The notes beneath the pieces were generated by a model. That model searched no databases. It was given only the letters and a program-made list of their open reading frames with translations, and was not told the origin of the DNA. Made by a program: the position numbers and the translations under genes. A stretch of 7,686 nucleotides of DNA from Coriobacteriaceae bacterium (GTDB lineage: Bacteria > Actinomycetota > Coriobacteriia > Anaerosomatales > D1FN1-002), in assembly GCA_013824215.1 (NCBI GenBank), contig PNNM01000047.1, positions 1 to 7,686 of the forward strand. Reading direction: 5' to 3'. Shown piece after piece: positions 1 to 5,600 of the stretch. How positions within the stretch are numbered: position 1 is the first letter of the stretch; each line of letters begins with the position of its first letter.

Positions 1-3
1 GCC

Positions 4-80
4 TGGTAGCGGTGGCTGGACTCGAACCAGCGACGCCACGGGTATGAACCGTGTGCTCTGACCAACTGAGCTACACCGCC
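4..80 (-). tRNA. tRNA-Met (CAU), elongator type
   Basis: Read on the minus strand this folds as a complete 77-nt cloverleaf with encoded CCA (4-6) and discriminator A. The acceptor arms GGCGGTG/CACCGCT pair, with G1-U72 as a wobble. The D arm has the GCTCAGTTGG pattern, the anticodon stem is CACGG/CCGTG with loop TTCATAC (anticodon CAT), and the T arm is GCTGG-TTCGAGT-CCAGC. A CAU anticodon could be elongator Met, initiator fMet or lysidine-modified Ile. The initiator is excluded because there is no C1:A72 mismatch and no GGG/CCC anticodon stem. The acceptor, D and anticodon arms closely resemble the elongator tRNA-Met of Bacillus. It is the last gene of the Tyr-Thr-Met tRNA array that can be seen. 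Confidence 0.95.
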
Positions 81-115
81 GTGCTGGAGGCCGGCGCAGC
101 CGGCCGTGCGTTGGC

Positions 116-192
<77 letters not shown>

Positions 193-235
193 GTATTCTC
201 GCACCCCGCGGCCATGCGGAGCGTCGTTCGTCTGC

Positions 236-320
236 TGGTGGGGGCGCTAGGATTCGAACCTAGGTAGGCGTAGCCAACGGGTTTACAGCCCGTCCCCTTT
301 AGCCACTCGGGCACACCCCC
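236..320 (-). tRNA. tRNA-Tyr (GUA)
   Basis: Complete 85-nt class II tRNA on the minus strand with a long variable arm and encoded CCA (236-238). Acceptor GGGGGTG pairs with CGCCCCC. The anticodon arm is ACGGG-CTGTAAA-CCCGT (anticodon GTA), and the T arm is CCTAGG-TTCGAAT-CCTAG. It is the first tRNA of the array, starting about 55 nt after the predicted transcription start of the promoter at 383-411. Confidence 0.97.
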
Positions 321-382
321 AAAGACGAGAAAGGGTCCCTCTTTGCGCTTTTCAAGTTGCCTGCCTGCGGAAAGGCAAAGGA

Positions 383-411
383 ATGGTACTCCGCGCCCCC
401 TGGAGTGTCAA
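383..411 (-). promoter_or_regulatory. Promoter of the Tyr-Thr-Met tRNA array
   Basis: On the minus strand a perfect -35 TTGACA (406-411) is followed by a 17-nt spacer and -10 TACCAT (383-388), a near-consensus housekeeping promoter. It points at tRNA-Tyr and sits after the end of the 208-aa gene. This supports an independent, strong transcript for the tRNAs. The rest of 321-486 holds no gene I can support. A 6-bp inverted repeat (357-362/373-378) lies near the start of the predicted leader. Confidence 0.8.
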
Positions 412-486
412 CAAGTCACCACGGTGCCGGGCGTGTCTACTGGGCGCGGCGCAGCGCGTCGTCCGCGGCCCCCGTGGCGTCGGCCT

Positions 487-1113
487 TCAGCGAGCGAGGC
501 CCGCGAACACCGAACCCACCACCCGGATGCCGGGAATGGCCCCGTCGACCACATCGCGAGGGATGATCCGGAACCATGCCGAGTGGGTCCCGACTATCAC
601 CGGCCTCGGCGTGTACTCCTCGTAGTGGGCCTCGAACCACTCGCGCAGCGGCCGCATCGGGATGATGTGCAGCTCGTCGCGATCGATCTTGAGTTCGCCG
701 AAGAACACCTCGTCCGGCTCGACCATCAACGCCGCCGCCTCCTCTTCCGGCTGCGAGAGCGCCAAGAGGTAGTAGTGGAGCTCGTCGGCCTCGGAGTTGA
801 AGATCCAGCCGGGCTCGCGCGTCGCCGCGTTCGAGATCGCCTCGAACGCGTAGCTCTCGCCCTCGGGACGGTAGTAGGTGAGCGTACGATCGGCTATCTT
901 GCGCAGGTCGTTGCCGAAGTACGCATCGGTCTTCACCTTGACCTTCATCGTCTTGCCCGCGAACCGGTACGTCAGATCGACCCCGGACTTCACGCTCGGG
1001 TCCGGCCACGGGTTCACGAACTCGACCGCGCTCATGCCACTCCTGTCAAGGTAGCGCGCGACGACCCGCTCCCCGACGGCCTGCAGCAACGTCTGTCCTC
1101 CGTGGTTCGCCAT
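487..1113 (-). CDS. Uncharacterised 208-aa protein, possible PD-(D/E)XK-like fold
   Basis: I do not recognise a named family. The ATG at 1113 has GAGG four nucleotides upstream, and the gene starts 34 nt after the stop of the cyclic-nucleotide-binding gene, so the two probably form an operon. The protein is soluble-looking, acidic, and has no signal peptide or membrane segment. Residues 44-63 (GVD, an Arg/Gly/Lys turn, then alternating KVKVK) followed by PGWIFNSEAD-x-x-x-YYLLAL at 101-119 resemble the arrangement in PD-(D/E)XK nuclease-fold proteins, where an Asp, a (D/E)-x-K strand and a later GW-I-x-x-S-x-AD-x-x-x-YY segment occur. Here Asp46 is present, but the acidic residue expected two before the Lys is missing. 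If the fold is right the site may be degenerate or non-catalytic. That is inference from pattern only. The next genes downstream are the tRNAs, which have their own promoter. Confidence 0.75.
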   Translation of the reverse strand: MANHGGQTLLQAVGERVVARYLDRSGMSAVEFVNPWPDPSVKSGVDLTYRFAGKTMKVKVKTDAYFGNDLRKIADRTLTYYRPEGESYAFEAISNAATREPGWIFNSEADELHYYLLALSQPEEEAAALMVEPDEVFFGELKIDRDELHIIPMRPLREWFEAHYEEYTPRPVIVGTHSAWFRIIPRDVVDGAIPGIRVVGSVFAGLAR

Positions 1114-1147
1114 GCGTCCTCGCTTCGCTCCCCCAGCGGCCCGGCTG

Positions 1148-1561
1148 CTAGCGACCGAGGCGCTCGTCGGCCACGCGCAGCCGCCGGCTGATCACTTCCA
1201 GCAACTTGACCGCGATCGACGGGTACTTCTCGAGCAGCGCCTTGAAGTCCCAGCTCGACAGCATCAGACACGCCGTATGCTCGATCGAGCGGATGGTGGC
1301 GGACCTCGGTGCCTGGTCCAGCAGCGACATCTCCCCGAAGAAGTCACCGGGGCCGAACGCGCCGAGTGATTGGTTGTCCCGCAGGATCTCGACGCGACCG
1401 CTCAGGATCAGGTAGAACGCCTGTCCGGGCGTGCCCTGCGTGACGATTATCTGGCCGGGCTCGAACGTGTGCTCCTGGGTCACACTCGCGATCGCCTGGA
1501 TCTCGGTCGTGGTGCAGGCCGAGAAGATCGGGACCTTCGCCAGGAATACCTCGTGGGACAT
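1148..1561 (-). CDS. Stand-alone cyclic nucleotide-binding domain protein (137 aa)
   Basis: A single CNB (CAP/CRP-type effector) domain that binds cyclic nucleotides, expected in the cytoplasm. Residues 12-110 carry the usual beta-roll signatures: F-x-PG-x-II-x-QG-x-PG (33-46), YLILSGRVEI (50-59), FGPGDFFGEMSLLD (69-82) and RSATI (86-90). The phosphate-binding cassette residues Gly76, Glu77 and Arg86 are all present, so ligand binding is plausible. After the domain only an amphipathic helix (113-137) follows. There is no helix-turn-helix, so it is not a CRP/FNR transcription factor but a sensor that must act on a partner. The ATG at 1561 was chosen over an upstream ATG at 1669 because GGAGG lies 8 nt before it and the upstream extension is not domain-like and would contain the promoter. 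It sits back-to-back with a cyclase operon and 34 nt upstream of the 208-aa gene. Confidence 0.9.
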   Translation of the reverse strand: MSHEVFLAKVPIFSACTTTEIQAIASVTQEHTFEPGQIIVTQGTPGQAFYLILSGRVEILRDNQSLGAFGPGDFFGEMSLLDQAPRSATIRSIEHTACLMLSSWDFKALLEKYPSIAVKLLEVISRRLRVADERLGR

Positions 1562-1596
1562 AGGGTGGTCCTCCTCCCCGTCGCCGTCCGCGTGCG

Positions 1597-1618
1597 GTGC
1601 GTCCCGGAAGGGACGCAC
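1597..1618 (-). repeat. Perfect 9-bp hairpin in the leader of the CNB gene
   Basis: Arms 1597-1605 (GTGCGTCCC on plus) and 1610-1618 are exact reverse complements around a 4-nt loop (TTCC on the transcribed strand). It falls about 10 nt after the predicted transcription start and about 35 nt before the start codon. It could stabilise the 5' end of the mRNA, or be a DNA operator for a dimeric regulator. No U-tract follows, so it is not an obvious attenuator. Confidence 0.7.
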
Positions 1619-1632
1619 GGACAGCGTGTAGC

Positions 1633-1662
1633 ATTGTATAGCAGACGAACGACCTGTGTTAA
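1633..1662 (-). promoter_or_regulatory. Promoter of the CNB gene operon
   Basis: Minus strand: -35 TTAACA (1657-1662), 18-nt spacer, -10 TACAAT (1633-1638). An overlapping reading is an extended -10, TGC followed by TATACA (1635-1643), with a 16-nt gap from the -35. Either places the start near 1625-1628, leaving a leader of about 65 nt containing the hairpin at 1597-1618. The inverted repeat TGTG-N6-CACA (1655-1668) overlaps the -35 region. I see no equally good plus-strand promoter for the divergent operon in 1562-1701. Confidence 0.65.
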
Positions 1663-1701
1663 TGCACAATGACGGGTGGAACCGCCGGATGCGGAGGACG
1701 C

Positions 1702-2454
1702 GTGGGCCTGTTCCTCAACCTCTACCTCGGACACTTGCTCGGCGACTACGCCTTCCAGCCCGGACGGCTCGTGGTCGCCAAACGCGCCGGGCTCATGGGC
1801 CTGTCGGCGCACATCGGCCTGATCGGCCTGAGTACCGCCCTCGTGCTATGGCGCGAGCTCTTGGCGTACTGGTGGATCGTGGTCCTGGTGATGGGGGCGC
1901 ACTTCGTCATCGAGAAGCTGACGATCGCCGCCCGCCTCGGCACCGACTCGCGCGGGCTCTACATCTTCGTGCTCGACCAGGTGCTGCACATCCTGTCGGT
2001 CGCCCTGCTGGTCTGGCTCACCGGCCAGTGGAACGTCGAGCCGAAGGCGGTCACGTTCGGCCTGGAACTGGAGACCACGCAGCTCGCGGCGATCTGCGGC
2101 GCGCTCACCGCCATGCTCCTCGGCTCGATCTTCGCGTTCGAGGCTGGCGAGGCATACGCCTCCGACGACCCGGACAGCCTCGCCATCCTGCGCTTGGACT
2201 CCCCCCGGCTCTACGGCATGGCCGAGCGCGGCCTCGCGTTCGCGGCCGCGATCCTTCTCACGCCCACGGGCGCTGGCGGCTGGGCCAGCTTGGCCGCCAT
2301 GCTCGTCCCGTTCCTCCCGCGCATCGCCTACGCATCCACCCGCCCGACCAAGGTCCGCGCCCGGCAACTCGCCGAGGCCGGCGCCGGACTGACGCTGACC
2401 GCCGCGACGTACGCCGCCTGGCTCGCGATACGGCTGCTGGTCACGGTCTCCTGA
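1702..2454 (+). CDS. DUF3307-family integral membrane protein (250 aa)
   Basis: Belongs to the DUF3307 family of unknown function, recognised from the order of its conserved membrane-embedded polar motifs: HLLGDYAFQ (11-19), His37, HFVIEK (67-72) and FVLDQVLHI (89-97). These His/Asp/Gln pairs inside helices are typical of the family and suggest a buried polar or metal site; that role is not established. I see about six to seven membrane helices: roughly 2-17, 30-48, 55-73, 87-107, 125-147, 174-210 and 225-248. A GTG start at 1702 is preferred over the ATG at 1669 because GGAGG precedes it by 4 nt and it leaves the hydrophobic N-terminus and HLLGD motif where family members usually begin; the ATG has no Shine-Dalgarno site. 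The cyclase gene begins 11 nt after the stop, so the two are almost certainly cotranscribed. Confidence 0.85.
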   Translation: MGLFLNLYLGHLLGDYAFQPGRLVVAKRAGLMGLSAHIGLIGLSTALVLWRELLAYWWIVVLVMGAHFVIEKLTIAARLGTDSRGLYIFVLDQVLHILSVALLVWLTGQWNVEPKAVTFGLELETTQLAAICGALTAMLLGSIFAFEAGEAYASDDPDSLAILRLDSPRLYGMAERGLAFAAAILLTPTGAGGWASLAAMLVPFLPRIAYASTRPTKVRARQLAEAGAGLTLTAATYAAWLAIRLLVTVS

Positions 2455-2465
2455 GAGGAGCAGCG

Positions 2466-4034
2466 ATGCCGACAGGGAATCCGAGGCGCGAGCGCGAACC
2501 GGCCATCCAGTGGCTGCGCGCGGCCGTGTTCGGCGGGGCGACGCTGGGCTCGCTGCTCGTGCTGCCGTTCTACCCCGCCACGGCCGCGCCGATCCTCGCG
2601 CTCACGGTCGGAGCGCTCGCCCTGTTCTCGCCCGGCCTCGCCGTCCTCGCCTTCGTGGTCGCGCTGACGCTTCCGCTCATGGCGGCGAACATCCTTGTGG
2701 GCGGCATGGTCCTCGTCGTCGGGGTGGCCGCGGTCCAGTACTTCGGACAGGACGATGCGAAAGCGTTCACCGTCATGCTCCTCGCGTTCATCGCGGTCCG
2801 CTTCGGGGCCGCGTGGGGCGTCGTGGCTCTCGCGGGCTACGTTCTCGGCACCGCCGAGGGCGCGGTCGCGGTACTGATCGCCTGCCTGGCCATCGAAGCT
2901 GCCGGCGTGCTTCTCGGCAAGCCGAACCTCGGCAGCGTCGTCACGGGCGGGTCGCCGGAGAACGCGATCGTCTCGCTGGAGCGCCTCCGGGACGTGGCGG
3001 CCAACGACCCGCTCGCGTTCGGCTGGCTCATCCCCGCGGTCAAGGCGGTCGACCCCGGCCGTGTGCTCGCCGCCTTCACAGGCGCATCCCACGTCGCTCT
3101 CCTCGTGGTCCAGCCGCTGGCCTGGGCAGGCGGGGCAGCCATGGCGGGATCGCTGAAGCGCCGGGACGACGACCCCCGGCGCGCATTGGTGGGCATAGGC
3201 GCCGCGGTCGCGGCCGCGCTTGCGCTGGCGCTCGCGAGCATCGCTGCCGTCGCCGTGCTCGGAGGCGGCGTCGACGCGGGCTTCCTCGTCACTTCCGCGC
3301 TGTTCTCGGCGCTGGTAGCGGTGGGAGGGGCGGCAGTGTGGGAGTTGGTCTTCCCGCCTCTCCCGGCGGTGCAACGTCCGCGGGCCGAACCTCGCCGTGG
3401 CGGGATGAGCGCCGAGGACGCGGACGTCGACGAGTTGCTCTCGCTCATCGCCAGCGCCGAGGAGGAGCTCGCCTCCAAGCACACCACCACGGCCGTGGTG
3501 ATGATCACGGACATGAAGTCCTTCTCGAAGATGACCGAGGAGGAGGGCTCGGTCATGTCCGCCAAGCTGATCCAGCGGCACCGCGACCTCCTCATCCCGA
3601 TCATCACGAAGCACGGCGGCAACGGGAAGTCGACCGGGGGCGACGGTCTGGTAGCCGCGTTCCGGATGGAGTCCGAGGCGCTCGCGGCGGCCGTCGAGAT
3701 GCAGCAGGCGCTCGCCGGGTACAACGCGTCGAAGACCTCCGAGCGGGAACTGCAGGTCCGTATCGGCATCGCTTCCGGTGAGCTGGTCTTGGACAAGGGC
3801 GGCCGGCCGTTCATCGGAGCCGCTCTGAACATGGCGGCGCGCGTGATGAACCTCGCCGACGGCGGACAGGTCATGACCGTCGACGACGTGGTCACCAACG
3901 CCGAGGCGGGCCGGTTCCGGCTCCACTCGCACGGCCGCTTCGACCTGAAGAACATCGCGCATCCGGTGGTGGTCTACGAGGTGCTGTGGGCGGAGGGCCA
4001 AGAGCCGGTCATCTACACGGCGCCGACATCCTGA
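2466..4034 (+). CDS. Membrane-anchored class III nucleotide cyclase (522 aa)
   Basis: Predicted to make a 3',5'-cyclic nucleotide from an NTP at the inner face of the membrane. Residues 18-147 and 200-296 form about eight hydrophobic helices of no family I recognise. A short helical linker (319-338) precedes the class III catalytic domain (about 341-507). Both metal-binding aspartates are present (ITDMKSF, Asp349; GGDG, Asp393), as are the transition-state Asn455 and Arg459 in ALNMAARV, and RIGIASGE (432-439) fits the family. The substrate-selecting positions are unusual. In an ungapped alignment to typical adenylyl cyclases, Ser389 takes the place of the adenine-reading Lys (Lys388 is one residue earlier), and Pro448 takes the place of the usual Asp. 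The nucleotide made is therefore uncertain. No HAMP, PAS or GAF domain is visible. The ATG at 2466 has GAGGAG 5 nt upstream. The gene ends convergent with tRNA-Thr. Confidence 0.9.
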   Translation: MPTGNPRREREPAIQWLRAAVFGGATLGSLLVLPFYPATAAPILALTVGALALFSPGLAVLAFVVALTLPLMAANILVGGMVLVVGVAAVQYFGQDDAKAFTVMLLAFIAVRFGAAWGVVALAGYVLGTAEGAVAVLIACLAIEAAGVLLGKPNLGSVVTGGSPENAIVSLERLRDVAANDPLAFGWLIPAVKAVDPGRVLAAFTGASHVALLVVQPLAWAGGAAMAGSLKRRDDDPRRALVGIGAAVAAALALALASIAAVAVLGGGVDAGFLVTSALFSALVAVGGAAVWELVFPPLPAVQRPRAEPRRGGMSAEDADVDELLSLIASAEEELASKHTTTAVVMITDMKSFSKMTEEEGSVMSAKLIQRHRDLLIPIITKHGGNGKSTGGDGLVAAFRMESEALAAAVEMQQALAGYNASKTSERELQVRIGIASGELVLDKGGRPFIGAALNMAARVMNLADGGQVMTVDDVVTNAEAGRFRLHSHGRFDLKNIAHPVVVYEVLWAEGQEPVIYTAPTS

Positions 4035-4067
4035 GGCCCGCCGCTCACGATCGGTCCGATCCCATGA

Positions 4068-4111
4068 GAAGCGCCCGACACGATGTGCCGGGCGCTTCGC
4101 ACGTCTGTGCG
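4068..4111. terminator. Paired hairpins between convergent units
   Basis: A perfect 10-bp stem (4068-4077 with 4089-4098, GAAGCGCCCG and its complement) is extended by CAC/GTG inside the loop. It is followed at once by a 5-bp stem CGCAC/GTGCG (4098-4102 with 4107-4111, loop GTCT). It lies 33 nt after the cyclase stop and just past the 3' end of tRNA-Thr, the expected place for a bidirectional terminator. Neither strand has a U-tract after the stem, so it may be an I-shaped or Rho-assisted terminator or only a 3'-end stabiliser. Confidence 0.6.
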
Positions 4112-4113
4112 GT

Positions 4114-4188
4114 TGGAGCTGGCGACAGGAGTCGAACCCGCAACCTACGGTTTACAAAACCGTTGCTCTGCCATTGAGCTACGCCAGC
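4114..4188 (-). tRNA. tRNA-Thr (UGU)
   Basis: Complete 75-nt minus-strand cloverleaf with encoded CCA (4114-4116). Acceptor GCTGGCG pairs with CGCCAGC. The anticodon arm is ACGGT-TTTGTAA-ACCGT (anticodon TGT), the D arm contains GCTCAATGG, and the T arm is GCGGG-TTCGACT-CCTGT. It reads ACA/ACG codons. It begins 56 nt after the sigH stop in the same direction, so it may be served both by sigH read-through and by its own promoter at 4198. Confidence 0.96.
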
Positions 4189-4197
4189 GCGGCGACC

Positions 4198-4203
4198 ATT
4201 GTA
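4198..4203 (-). promoter_or_regulatory. Candidate -10 element for tRNA-Thr(UGU)
   Basis: TACAAT on the minus strand lies 9 nt before the mature 5' end of the tRNA, so transcription would begin only about 3 nt upstream of it. The -35 region 17 nt further up (CGGTCC at 4221-4226) is poor. I therefore score this as a probable but unproven promoter. Confidence 0.45.
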
Positions 4204-4244
4204 GCGCGCCGCGCCGAGTGGGACCGCTCCACAGCGGGCATACG

Positions 4245-4898
4245 TCAGCAGGCCTCGCACCGACGGATCTGCAGCTCCATCTTGCGCTTGATCCGCTGGA
4301 GCGCGTTGTCCACCGACTTGACATGGCGGCCGAGGCATCCCGAGATCTCCAGATACGAGCGCCCCTCGACATACAGCTTGAGGACGTCCGATTCCAAGGG
4401 TGAGAGCTGCTCGGTGAACCCGCGCCGGATGGCCGCGTTCTCCCACGCCGAGATGACGAGCTCGGCTGGGTCGCAGACCTCCTTGGCCGCGAGGATGTCG
4501 GAGAGCAGCCGCTCCCCTTCCTCCTCGACGGACGCCGGACGCGACAGCGAGACGTACGTGTTCAGCGGCGCGTGCTTCTGGCGGGACGCGGTCTTGATGG
4601 CGGTGATCAGCTGGCGGGTGACGCATAGTTCCGCGAACGAGCGGAACGATGCCGCGCGGGATGCGTCGTAGTCCCTGATCGCCTTGTACAGGCCGATCAT
4701 GCCTTCTTGGACGACATCATCGCGGTCCGCCCCCGCCAAGAAATACGACCGGGCCTTGCACCGCACGAAGCCCCGGTACTTCTGGAAGAGAAGCGAGTGC
4801 GCGAACTCGTCACCGCCCTGTGCGGCTGTGACCAGTTCCAGTTCCCGTCCACCATCGATCGTCGGCGGGCGACGGGACGTCAGCATTTGCGGACGCAA
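4245..4898 (-). CDS. sigH: RNA polymerase sigma factor, SigH type (217 aa)
   Basis: A sigma-70 family factor that directs RNA polymerase to a dedicated promoter set. It matches Bacillus SigH closely across its length: KYRGFVRCKARSYFLAGADR at 40-59, DDVVQEGMIGLYKAIRDYD at 60-78 (region 2.2), FAELCVTRQLITAIKTASRQ at 88-107 (regions 2.3-2.4), then GRSYLEISGCLGRHVKSVDN in 179-198 (region 4 helix-turn-helix). A TTG start at 4898 is preferred. GGGGGAGGG (4906-4914) lies 7 nt upstream, whereas the in-frame ATG at 4886 is about 19 nt from it. The resulting 217 residues match the usual length of about 218. A longer reading from 5027 would run through the promoter and Shine-Dalgarno site. In Bacillus this factor drives the transition to stationary phase, competence and sporulation; what it controls here is unknown. 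Position after yacP is the conserved one. Confidence 0.95.
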   Translation of the reverse strand: MRPQMLTSRRPPTIDGGRELELVTAAQGGDEFAHSLLFQKYRGFVRCKARSYFLAGADRDDVVQEGMIGLYKAIRDYDASRAASFRSFAELCVTRQLITAIKTASRQKHAPLNTYVSLSRPASVEEEGERLLSDILAAKEVCDPAELVISAWENAAIRRGFTEQLSPLESDVLKLYVEGRSYLEISGCLGRHVKSVDNALQRIKRKMELQIRRCEAC

Positions 4899-4985
4899 CG
4901 GCGATCCCTCCCCCAAAGGATCCCCCAGTGCACGGGAGAGGACGGGCGCCCCCGGCAGGGCGCGATGTACGAGGCCACAGAGGAC

Positions 4986-5014
4986 GTTAGGCCATCCACC
5001 CCGAGGGGTGTCAA
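4986..5014 (-). promoter_or_regulatory. Promoter of sigH with palindromic spacer
   Basis: A perfect -35 TTGACA (5009-5014, minus strand) lies about 110 nt upstream of the sigH start. The -10 is less clear: CCTAAC (4986-4991) at 17 nt spacing, or TAACGT (4984-4989) at 19 nt. The spacer holds the inverted repeat ACCCC-TC-GGGGT (4998-5009), which could be an operator. No SigH-type promoter (AGGAWTT/GAAT) is visible, so sigH autoregulation is not indicated. The 189-nt gap 4899-5087 contains this promoter and no further gene that I can support. Confidence 0.55.
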
Positions 5015-5087
5015 CGCCAAACGGCAAACCTGAAGAAGTCTGTTATGGAGGCACGTTGTCGCTGCAGGGAGGAACTTGTGACGCGCA

Positions 5088-5600
5088 TCACGTGCCCCCG
5101 CGCGCCATCCGGTCCAAGCGACGGCGAACGTCCTGCGAGACGCGCGTTTCGACCGCGCCGCGTCTGCCGCTCGTCGGGGTGTGCTCGCGCCACGCCGAGG
5201 CGCCGCGCGCCACGGACGCCGCGAACTCGCGCGCGGACATGCGCATGACCGGACCGCCGAAGACCGTCGACTGTGTGGCCGCGTCCGATGTGACGACCGT
5301 CATCGGCTCCCCCCGTCCGCGCGAGCGAGCGGCCAACGCCTCGATCACATCGTCGGCGGTCCGGCCGTAGGCCGAGAACACGATCGCGACCCCCGAGACG
5401 TGGTGCGGCACGCCATCCGAGTCCGGGTTGCCGCCACCGTCGAAGACGACGGTACAGCGCCATTCGTCCTGGGCGAAGACCGCGGCATCGGCCACCAGGC
5501 GCGCCCGCGCCTCCTCGAGGTCGTCGTCGGCGCTCCGGTAGCCGGGCTCGGCCCCGATGACGTTGTACCCGTCGATGACCAGGAGTGGCCGACGGCTCAT
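5088..5600 (-). CDS. YacP-type NYN domain ribonuclease-like protein (170 aa)
   Basis: A PIN-like NYN-domain protein of the YacP/Rae1 group. In Bacillus the protein in this position (Rae1) is a ribosome-associated mRNA endonuclease. Acidic active-site positions are visible: LLVIDGYNVIG (6-16, Asp10, Asn13), VVFDGGG (51-57, Asp54), TADD (81-84) and VVTSD (102-106, Asp106), which fits a metal-dependent nuclease. The ATG at 5600 is chosen because it overlaps the rlmB stop as ATGA, which favours coupled translation; a GTG at 5621 would add seven residues with no better ribosome binding site. The length is the usual 160-180 residues. The basic C-terminal tail (143-170) may contact RNA. Order rlmB-yacP-sigH is conserved across Firmicutes. 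Confidence 0.9.
   Translation of the reverse strand: MSRRPLLVIDGYNVIGAEPGYRSADDDLEEARARLVADAAVFAQDEWRCTVVFDGGGNPDSDGVPHHVSGVAIVFSAYGRTADDVIEALAARSRGRGEPMTVVTSDAATQSTVFGGPVMRMSAREFAASVARGASAWREHTPTSGRRGAVETRVSQDVRRRLDRMARGGT

Noticed and set aside
4..80. tRNA(CAU) as initiator or as tRNA-Ile2
   Set aside because: No C1:A72 mismatch or GGG/CCC anticodon stem for initiator; the body matches elongator Met better than Ile2. The lysidine alternative cannot be fully excluded from sequence.
357..378. 6-bp inverted repeat in the tRNA leader as a terminator
   Set aside because: Short stem with a 10-nt loop at the very start of the predicted transcript; no U-tract follows directly.
343..1191. Plus-strand open frame of 282 codons over the 208-aa gene
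   Set aside because: Arg/Pro-rich shadow frame that crosses the tRNA promoter and the end of the CNB gene; the minus-strand frame has normal composition and a ribosome binding site.
2328..4001. Long open frames antisense to the cyclase (557 and 372 codons)
   Set aside because: GC-rich codon bias keeps the opposite frames free of stops. The translations are low-complexity Arg/Glu/Ala or Ser/Ala/Thr with no domain, while the plus strand encodes a clear cyclase with a good Shine-Dalgarno site.
3405..4034. Separate soluble cyclase from an internal ATG at residue 314
   Set aside because: The ATG precedes the catalytic domain neatly, but no Shine-Dalgarno site lies upstream of it.
4114..4188. tRNA-Thr as attachment site of an integrated element
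   Set aside because: No repeat of the tRNA 3' end elsewhere in the window, no integrase, and no change in base composition.
4245..5027. 260-aa version of SigH starting at 5027
   Set aside because: It would translate the promoter and Shine-Dalgarno region; the extra residues are not sigma-like and exceed the family length.
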